Made by a program: the position numbers and the translations under genes. A stretch of DNA of 40,587 bases from a virus: IMG/VR virus record IMGVR_UViG_3300006753_000017, positions 1 to 40,587 of that record. One strand, 5' to 3'. Below, piece after piece: positions 28,515-38,400 of the stretch (within the stretch, counting starts at the first letter, position 1; each line of letters starts with the position of its first letter). The notes beneath the pieces are model-generated. The model did no database searches. It was not told the DNA's origin and saw only the letters and a list, made by a program, of their open reading frames with translations.

Positions 28515-28667
28515 TCAACGCTTCAATACGCCAGCAGGATTCTTCAGCATAAGGCCACCGATAAAGGTGACGGCTGCTTCTCCGCCGATGGAGCCGACCG
28601 CAGCCAACACCACCACCGCTGCAAGCGCAGCCAAACTCATAATTTCACTTCGTCCTAAACTACCCAT
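28515..28667 (-). CDS. Holin candidate, 50 aa
   Basis: A short frame starts at ATG 28667, overlaps the amidase end by 13 nt, and has GGAG seven bases upstream. The product has one hydrophobic segment (about residues 10-29, MSLAALAAVVVLAAVGSIGG) and possibly a second, weaker one (AAVTFIGGLML), ending in a basic tail (KNPAGVLKR). A tiny membrane protein immediately after the amidase is the classic place for a holin, so this is a better holin candidate than 2880-3104. Confidence 0.65.
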   Translation of the reverse strand: MGSLGRSEIMSLAALAAVVVLAAVGSIGGEAAVTFIGGLMLKNPAGVLKR

Positions 28668-29404
28668 AGGTATCTCCATGTTGTCGGGCCGACAGTGCCG
28701 TCGACCTTGATCGAATACTTAGACTGAAACTTCGCAACCTCTCGCTTCGTCTTGCGACCGTACGCTCCGTCAACAACCAACCCAGCGCCAGTCCTCTCGT
28801 TCAAGCGCGACTGTACCATAGACACGTACTTGCCGCGAGAACCCTTCCGCAACGGACGCTGCGACAGCACCTTCGCACCAACGTCCACCAGATACTTGAC
28901 GATCCCGTCCCAATCCACAGACTGTGGATTCTGTACTTCCTCCTGCATCCCTTCCTTGATCCACTTCGCCAGCGTATCCGACGGGCAATAGGTCTTCTTG
29001 AAATCTCTGTGGCATTTGATCCATAGATTCCCTCCATACTTGCGCCGTATCTCGTCCACAACCGTGCGGATAGCGGCCTTTCCCTTCTCCGTCAGGTCAT
29101 CTCCCGACCCGATGTATGAGATCGCAACAGTCTTTGAATTCCAGCCGCGTGTAGCACCGCCTACATGCCAGCCGCGACCCTCAAAGACTTCTCCCGTGTC
29201 ACCCGACACCAACCAATTGTACGCGATAGTTGTCCACCCCCGCGTATGCACATGGTACCTGTCGTGGCCTCTGACACGCTTCGCAGGGTCAGAGGCTCCT
29301 CCTGTGGTGTGATGCACCACAATGCCCACAGGAGCCTTCCTGAAGGCTCTCATGGGCTTCTGTGTGGGGATAGCACCCCATTGCTTACGTGATACGTATT
29401 CCAT
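28655..29404 (-). CDS. Endolysin: N-acetylmuramoyl-L-alanine amidase with peptidoglycan-binding domain, 249 aa
   Basis: MEYVSRKQWGA and IVVHHTTGG (zinc-binding His) begin an amidase_2/PGRP-type catalytic domain. WHVGGATRGWNSKTVAIS and IKCHRDFKKTYCPSD (second His and the Cys ligand) complete it at about residues 1-145. The last 70 residues (GSRGKYVSMVQSRLN and VDGAYGRKTKREVAKFQ, ending WRYLW) are a peptidoglycan-binding PG_binding_1 repeat. It cleaves the peptide from muramic acid in host peptidoglycan for release. It overlaps the holin candidate. Confidence 0.9.
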   Translation of the reverse strand: MEYVSRKQWGAIPTQKPMRAFRKAPVGIVVHHTTGGASDPAKRVRGHDRYHVHTRGWTTIAYNWLVSGDTGEVFEGRGWHVGGATRGWNSKTVAISYIGSGDDLTEKGKAAIRTVVDEIRRKYGGNLWIKCHRDFKKTYCPSDTLAKWIKEGMQEEVQNPQSVDWDGIVKYLVDVGAKVLSQRPLRKGSRGKYVSMVQSRLNERTGAGLVVDGAYGRKTKREVAKFQSKYSIKVDGTVGPTTWRYLWVV

Positions 29405-29423
29405 ACCTATTAGTTCCCTTGTC

Positions 29424-32400
29424 CTACGGGTTTTCGTTTTGGCTTTCGCGTATTAACTGGCGCATGTCTTGCAACTCTTCTACCTCTTTCCAATACGCAG
29501 CATCAATAACGCGCTGCTGCTCTTCAAGCGTATTGGTACGCAAACCCATACCGAACGCGAAACTCATCCACGTTGACAATGTACGTTGCTGATACCTCTC
29601 CTCCGACGGAAACAGCCGTCGCATGTCCGTGAACGTGGGCAACAATTGCCCCATCGTGTGTAATTCATAATCGCGCATCAACCAAACATCGTTTTGTTTC
29701 TCAGCCAACCCAAGGGTGTCCAACATCGGCATCAACAACGGAATGTTTCGATACGCAGTGGGTACCTGCTGATACCGACCATCGAACGAATACCCTTTCC
29801 ATAAATTCTGCTTGGCTTTCCACTCATACGGTGCCTTGATCAACGGTGTAATCTGAGTACCCACACTACCCAACATCACCTGAATACGATCCGTAACCGA
29901 CATGTCCTTGTCAAACGCCAACGCAGGATCAATCAACTCCAACGGAGTCTTGAACGGCAAGTCAGGCAGAACAAACATGTTCTGACCCTTATACTTGAAC
30001 GGCAACTGAATCGCACCCTGCCGAATAAAATACGGAGGCACAATCGCCGCCTTTTCCTGCCCCATCTCAATGTTGCGCTTTGCCTTCAAATACATCGACA
30101 TCTTCGCAGGGTTCTTCCCAACCTGCTCAATCATCAACGGTAGCGCGTGCTTCGTCCACGTATAGAACGGAATAAGACGCTTGATGACCTTGGACTCAAA
30201 GGCCGACAGGTCACTATAGTCGAAGTGCCATTTCGTAATCGCATCGAAAGCATCGTCAACGGTGCCGTTGCTATGCTTCAAGACATCGAATCCCAACACG
30301 CCGCGTACATAGGTTTCAGTTCCAACACCGACGTTGCGCGACAGCCGCAATGGAGCGTTCCGCGAATTGAACGGATTGACCGTACCCCACGCACGACGAA
30401 ACCCGCCTTGCTCCAACGGAGACTGTAGAAACTCTGCCGCAACCTGACCACTGGAACCACCTAGAATGTTACCCTCATACATCTCGCGTACAATCGCAAC
30501 ATCGTCAGCATTGACATTGCCCCAAACGCCACGCTTCTTCATCGAAGCCTTCATCGAATTAGCCCTACGAGTCATCCCCTGCTCAACCGCAAGGTCATAC
30601 TGGAACTTCCAATACGCACGCTGAAACTGGCGATAACTACTGAACTTCACACCATGCAAGAAATTCATAAACGTTGCAGAAAAGAAGTTACGCATATGGA
30701 AACCGGGCTTGGCAATCATGTAGCCTTTAAGCAGGTTGTGAACCTTGTCATAGTGGCGTAGGAATTCACCCCATCCGCCCTGCGCATTGAAGCGTGTCAC
30801 GGCAGTCATGGCTTCGACCATTGCTTCTGGTCCTTGCGAGTTAGACCCGAAGGCTTTGTACCCTGACATCCATAGTTGCTCTAGGACTTCTTCGCGGTCT
30901 GCGAAGTCGCGGAGCGGGAACCAGAACTCGTCGTCAGAAACGAACTTTTCAAACGGTCCTTCAGCCTTCCCCGCTCGGATCTTTGCTATCCCTTCAAGAC
31001 CTGCCTGCAAATCTTTCCCTACCTCTGACACCTCCGAAGGTGGGAATCCTACCTCCCCGAAAATGCCATCCATTATTCTAGCCTGATGTCTGTAATCAGA
31101 CGGTCTTGCGCCTGCCTTGACGGTTTTTGGCCCTTGGATAGACCACGCCAGCGCGTTGCTGATAGACTGATCTACTTGGTTCACGGTAACCATGTGTATG
31201 TGTGACACCGCTACTGCTATATCTTTAAATATCTCTGCCAACTCGTCGTCAGGGGTCGCCGCCGCATTCGCCCGCAACGCTTCCAACTGTTCCTGCGCCT
31301 TTACCGCATTAGCGACGCGCTCATCTGCCAAGTCCAGTGCAGCATCAGCGCGGTCGAAGTGGTCCCTTGCCCCGTCCCATTGTCCCTTGAGAGCGTCTAC
31401 TTGGTTACGTGCGGTTTGCAATTCTGAACGCGACAGAGCAAGTGCTTTGTTGGTAGCGTCCCGATCCAACAACACTTCAGCCTTTTCTTGCTGCAAGGCT
31501 GCCAACAAATCGGGCTGTTGTGCCTCGTCAAACTCACGGGGCACAAACTGAGCGTTCGCCATTTCCTCGTATTCTCTCAGGAACTGTTCCGCGTTCATAA
31601 AGACATCATGTCCCGTGTCGCCCATCGCACCTGTCTGCCCTCTGAACTTATCCAATTCTGATAGGAGGCCACCAGCGTTTACAGTGTCAGGCATAAGTGC
31701 GCGCGGATTTGTCAACATGAAATTAGACAATATAGGTGCGTCCGCGTGGCCCGCAGCAGTATTCCAACGGGCTCTTTCTTCGTTGAACCAAACAGAAACA
31801 GAGTACCCGTTGTTGTCACTAGCCAAACTGCCCGAAGACAACGACCGCCTGTACGCCTCCAAGAAACGAGCGTGCGTACGAACAGCACCCCTCAATTGTT
31901 CCGTTTCGTACGGCGAACGCGATGGCGCGGACCACCCCTGTTGATCAGGAGGAACGCGAGAAGGAGTCTCCGCTGTTGCCCACCCCCTCGTCCTCCCAGT
32001 ATGCAAAGGACCGCCATGAGACTGCACTGTTGCGCTTGGCTTGAACGTTGCCCTCGCCGCCATCTCACCCGTTTCACGGTGCTGTGCCGCAGTGAACCTA
32101 TGCGCATAGTTGCCCATTTTGACGAAAATATTATGATCTGCGGCTCCTGCAATCGTCTCCATTGGTCCAAGGAGGGAATTAAGAACCTGAGCGTTTTCCG
32201 CTTCAAACCGATTGCCGAAACCTGAACCAACCTTTGACGAATCGTTGCTTATCGAAGCAATGAATGTCAATACGTCCTCCTGAAGTTGCGCCTTGGGTTG
32301 CGCGGCAAGGTTGTCCAAACCCTTTATCAACATGTCGTAGCGAGACAGATCATCCCCCGCCGCTTCCGCAGTCTGGAGTAGCGCCTGCAACGGATTCTCC

Positions 32401-35400
32401 CCTAAAGGCACTGAAACGCCATTGTGCATTGCGTGCAACGCAGACCTGATATTCCCATCGTATGCGCTCTTTGTGTTAAGCCATCCGATGAACGTCATCT
32501 TGTGACGCCATGACATGCCTTCAGGGAAAACTCCGCGAGCCTCCAACGCGGTTACCGTATCAACCACCTTTGCCCCCTGCTTAATCTTTGTGCTGGCTGC
32601 CCAACCATCTTCTTCAATCGTGCTAATAGCCCTACCCGCACGCCAATCATGCACCAACCCTTCCCACAAGTCAGGGTCCACATCGCGGGCACGTTCATAC
32701 ATGTCAAACAGCATGTCGAACTGACCATGTTCCGTAGTAGCGTGACTGTATTGACCCTCGGTTCCGAAGATACCAGCAGCGTTCCCTTCTCCGCTAAGAA
32801 GATTGTCAATCTTGCCTTGAAGCCCTTGCAACTTAGTCAACTGCTCAGGAACTCTAGGATCAAGGCCGTCGGCCTGCTTCACAATAGCCTCCGCTGCACG
32901 CAGACGGTCATGTGCAGGAAGCCCATACACTTTGATACTTGCCGCACCATGCGGCAAGTTGACCCTGAGTTGATGATTGTACCTACCCCCAATCACCATG
33001 TCGTACACGACTGCCATGATGTTCGCATTGGGAGCAGACTGATCTAACCAATTAGCACTGTTGGTACCTAAAAGCCAATGCGGAGCGAAATAGCCACCAT
33101 GACCTGATGCATGGTTCAGCCTCAACAACTGTCTGTGTACCTTCGGGTCGCTTGTGGGAACAGTGTGACCCGAAGAGGTTCCTGCTTTAACCCGTCCAAT
33201 AAAGTAATGAGTTTGTTCAGCACCATGAAACACCTCGGGGACAAACCCGACAAGTTCAACATCAAGGCCCGTTTCCTCATACGCCTCGCGTACAGCAACC
33301 TGCATAGGGTTCTCATCAGCCATACCTGCGGTACGAGTCTGTGGCCCCTTGGAATGCGTCCAACGATTACCCCCGTTGATCTGGCCTGTAGTCGCATCGT
33401 TAGTGGGCATACGCAAATAGACAGAATCTACGCCATCCATAATGACAACACCGTAACTACCCGCCGCTTCCTCCCACGGCACCTCGTCGGCTGTCTTCGG
33501 CAAGAACTCTGTCGCCCGTATGGCAAATGTTTCGGGCGCGGATTTATAGCCCCCTTCTGCGCTCCATGCCACTTCCTCCTGCGACCCTTGTTCAACTTTC
33601 CACACAGCGTAGTCATCGGGACCGACGTTCTCCCTACCAAAGTTGTCAACGGTGTCGACAATCTCAGGGTCTTTCCAAAATGGGTGATCTGGTGGCGGCA
33701 ACGGTTCTTCAGGAGAAGGGATACTCCCAGCAGGAGTCTCCTGCCCCTTCATCAACATCTGCGCCTCTATCAGATCATCTCCCGACAACTGCGCCATCCA
33801 GTCTTCGACATCGTCCGCCTGCTTCGGCCCTGCCTCCGCAGCCACAAACGTTGTCTCATCAATTTCGCTTCTGAACATCCCGTGCATCAAGGTAGGATCG
33901 TCAATGTCTAAAGCGTGGCGGGCTGCCAACATGCGTTCCAGTATCCCGCTTTCCCGCAAATCCCAGACATGCCTCACAACGTCTACGTCGCGGGCCTGCG
34001 CACCAACGTTCTCAGCGTTGCGACCCAACTCGTCAATTGCATCTGTAATCGTAAACGATTCCAACGCTTGACTTTCATGTACTCCACTCGTCCCGCTCTT
34101 GGGGGAAAGCCACGCCCGCAAACCCTGCTCCTCCGACGTTCGCTGCGTCGCTCCATAAGTGCCTGTAAGCGCCTCATCAATCTGTGCGGGACCAACCCCC
34201 GCCCGTGCAAGGGCTTCCCCGATCAGATCGTCGCCCGTGTTGTACGTCAAACCGAAGTCTTCGGCCATCTTCTGAGTGCGTGTTTCCAACCAATCAACAA
34301 ACATGTGAATATCTTCTTCAGGGGCATCTGGCAACTGCTTTCGCACCCACTTGGCCCAGCCCCCATTTGCGGTACGTGCAGTCAACAGGCGGTCAATTTG
34401 CCGCTTCAACTCCCCCGCCATGCCGACTCCGCCTTCAACATCATCGAATGTAGAACGAAACTGCCGCCACATGCTGATAGTCTTCGCCTGATTTCTCTCA
34501 AACTTCAAATCAAAGAAACCTGCGATTTCGTCAACGTTCCTATAGTCATATGATCCACCCTTAAGTTCTCCTTGTGCCCGATAGTGAAACGCTGATCCGT
34601 TGTCCAACCGAAAAACTTCACCCGTCATCTTGTTGACACCGATGTTGTCACCTGCATATCCGACCGCATCAAGGTTCCCGATGAGCATGTCTGTTGCTAT
34701 TTGGTCGCCAAGAAGATCAGACATAGGTGTGTGCACAGTACGGTCAAGCGTTTCAGGAGTGATGTAATCGTGGACATCGCTATAGATTGCGCCGTAAGGA
34801 TGTTCGGAGTACGTTTGAACGATACGGTACGTGCCGTCTGCCATCTTCTCCCGATACTGGTGGGTCATTGGCACATGTATACCTTGAACGAGTTCGTCTT
34901 CCCAATCGGTGGCCTTCCATATGCCCGCAAACTGGCCCTCATCGACCTGACCGTACCAACTCGCAGGGGCAGAACCAGTAACGATTTCGTTGTAGAGGCG
35001 ATCAGCGAGAACTTCGCCGCTTACACGGTGGCGTGCCGCATCAGCGGTCACCCCTGAAGGGTATGCTCCCGCAACATCTACATATCTTTTAACGTAGAAA
35101 CGTTTAATGGTTCCATCAGCCAACGTGTACTTAATCTTGTACCCTTCGTTGGAGCCGCCCTTCACCCCCAAGTCAGAACCAGCATCTTCAGCAAAAGCCA
35201 TTCCCCCGCTCCCCTGCCAACCGTCAATAATCTCCCCATCAGCAAACAATCTACTGATGGGGATGTCGTCTGTCGCAAACGGCATCTGAGAACCGTGGGG
35301 GGCACGTATGATTTCGTTTTGGAACCGCATGAGGTAAGCGACATCAGAGATGGTCAAATTTTCATAGATCAACCCATCGGGTGTCGTCGCCGTAATTACA

Positions 35401-38400
35401 GGCGCATCAGCCAACTGTGTTTCCAAGTGCTGCGCCCGCGCCCGTAAGGAAATCTTCGCAGTTTCTATGTACTGGTCAAGGGCCAACCCGTCGGGGATCG
35501 TGGTCACCGCCCGCGAATCCCCGAAAACGCCATAATACGTGGAAGCCGCATTTACGAATTCAGAATCTTTCATCGCCGTCGGCCATATGTCATCCCACAA
35601 CATATCGCTGGATGGGTCGTTCGCTTGCTTCCACAATTCGTCCAACTTGGTAAGCATCAGCCTCTTTGAATCCGTAACATTCATCGGAGAAGGAATGCTC
35701 CCCACCAGTTGATCAGGGCCAAGGTGCTGAATCCCCTTCTCCAACAGTTCAACCGACCTCTTCACCTGATCGGTCAAAATTGTTCTAGCGGACTCAACCT
35801 GTGACAGCGACGACGCAATCCCCGTAGCGTCCTTAGCCCTTACGTGCATTTCCAAGCCAAGCCAACTCGCCAACCCACTACTATCTAAGTCCCCGACAAT
35901 CGCTTCAACGTTTCCAAGTATCTCAGTTGCTTCATCAGAGTTGACAACTCTGTCCCCGATCTTCAACTCCCACCCGACAACATCAGAAGCCTGCTCGTAC
36001 GCGACGTTTCCAGCCTCATCAACAACGCCAACCTCCGCTGGAGCAACAGTATCGCGGATAGGTGTGAAGCCCTTCTTTCCGTCGCGTGCAGCCGCCATCG
36101 CATATTCGTCTACGCTTCCCCCGACGTACTCATCGAACGAACCAACAAACTTTTCAAACGCTTTCCGATCTCCAAAGACAGTGTATATTTTGTCTTCCAA
36201 AGTCAACGCTGCATAAGTTGCCGCCCGCAACCTGCTCAACTCCAATTCAAACATGGGCTTCGACTTGTACAAATCGTCCAGCACCTTGACGATTTCTTGA
36301 ACCTCACGCTCCATCTCCACAAGGCGCTCAAACGGAGCGCCCTCCATGTCTACACGCAGCCCCCGTTCCCTACCCTCAAGATCAAGAATCCGTTTCTCAA
36401 TAAACATGACCTCCTGTTCAAGCAACAGGAACTCTTGCGCTTTTACGTCATGTGCTTCTACGGCCCGCTTGTACGATTCGTCAGCCATTCGCAGTGTCTC
36501 TCTGGCCTCCACTATCGAGTCCGCTGCATCAGCCTGATCTTTACCAAAGCGTTCTATCGCTACCTTCAACTTGTGATCCAAGTCTGTCTCAGCACGAAGC
36601 AGCGTGGACGCCGCTGAACGAACATCCACGACAGCATCAGTCATTCTGAGGTCAGGGATGTGAACGGCCATTGCCGTACGGTCAAAGAAGACGCCCTGCT
36701 TCTTCATTAGCGTGTCAGTGAATACTTCACCCACACGCTTGGAAATTGCGTCAACGTACACGCTGAGGGCCACCCGCAGGTCTTCGTCAAACAGAGCGTA
36801 GGAGATGCCATGTCGCTCCATGATGTCAGCGATCTGCTTCTCAACGTCTTGAGCGATCTCACCGCTGGGCATCTCCGAACCCGCCTTATACAAGTCTTCC
36901 CCTAAGAAGTCGTGCTGGCGTCCTGACGCACGCACGGCTGCGTCTGCTTCAGCAGGTGACGCACCCTTGGCGACCTGTGCATCAACCAAGAAATCAAATT
37001 CTTCTTTAGAAATATACGAACGTGTCTGTTCAAAGCCACTCTCCTTATATGCATGGCCTTTGTGCGACCTGTTGACAAGCCCCCTACCTTTGGCCTCCAA
37101 ATAGTTACGTGCCTCTTCGGACAAAACGCGAGGAACGTAATCGGAAGAAAGACCAAGGAAATTCTGCCCCGCACGTTCGTTAGCCATTTGACGCAAATCT
37201 CGCATCAACAAACGTCCCTTGTCCGTCAACTCTTGACCAACCCTCGCGGCAGCGTCCTCGCTGCCCGCGATGGCATGGTACAAATCAGCACTATTGGCAC
37301 CCGCCACATCGGCTTCCTTGAAAAAGGCATCCACCTTCCTCAACAGTTCCTGCCGTGTGGTGCGCCCCGCCATGTCGCCCCGTCCAGCAGCGTGCAAAAA
37401 CGCTTTCATGTGATGAACGCCTACAGCGTCACCCTCCTGCATCGCCGTCTTCATCAACTGGCGTATTTCAGGAGCGCGACCACCACGCTTCATCCAACCA
37501 ATCAGTCCACCGTAACCCGTTCCGACCTTCTCCTGTGTTGCTTTGCCAGCCATTTGGGCAGCCTTGGCAACTGGGCCTTTGCCAATAATGTTGCGGCCAA
37601 AGAAGGCAGTACGGGCAGCCTGTGGCACACCACGTACCCACGTACCAATAAACGGTGCCCGCGTGTTAGACCCCCAAAACTTTAACCCAATCGGCTGTTG
37701 CAGTTTGTGGCGGAATATTGCCTTACCGACTCTACCCGTGAATGGAACCCTCCACCCAAATGCAAATGTCAGGTCTTCAACCTCGTCGGCAACAATCCAC
37801 GGATTCGTATAGCCCCTAGTTGCACCTGCTGTTACATCGTCAACGGCGCGAGTCGCTATCTGCGACGGTGAGCGCAGCGAGTTATCCAACTGGCTAGCGG
37901 CAATATGGCGGGCTGCGATACGCATTTCATCGTCGGTGACCGCAGTCGCTCCCCGCCGAATTGCACGGGCACCCGCATCATACAACTTTGTAATATCATC
38001 AATCAAAGCATTATCTAATGTCATAATGAGTGAAGTATCAAGCGGATCGGTCGGACCGTGAACACCACCCAACCTGTTCAAATCCAACTCAACGACATCA
38101 TCAGAAACCCGCGTAACAAAGTTATCGGTTCCCTTTACAAGATCGTCAGCAACCCCACGCATGACATTATCGTCCAACAATCTAGTGTTTCGGAATAACC
38201 CACCGAACACCCTGCCAGCATCATCGCCTACATGGGAAATAATCGCCTTACGGACAGCGTGACCACCGATAATACGGGCACCTTCGCCCGTCAATTTAGC
38301 CCCGATACCGATTGCCTTGCCAACCAAGCCAAGCCAAGTCAACGGATCAAGCGCAACATCACCCGCAAAGCCAGCCAGCCGTGCCCACTTCAAATTCTCA

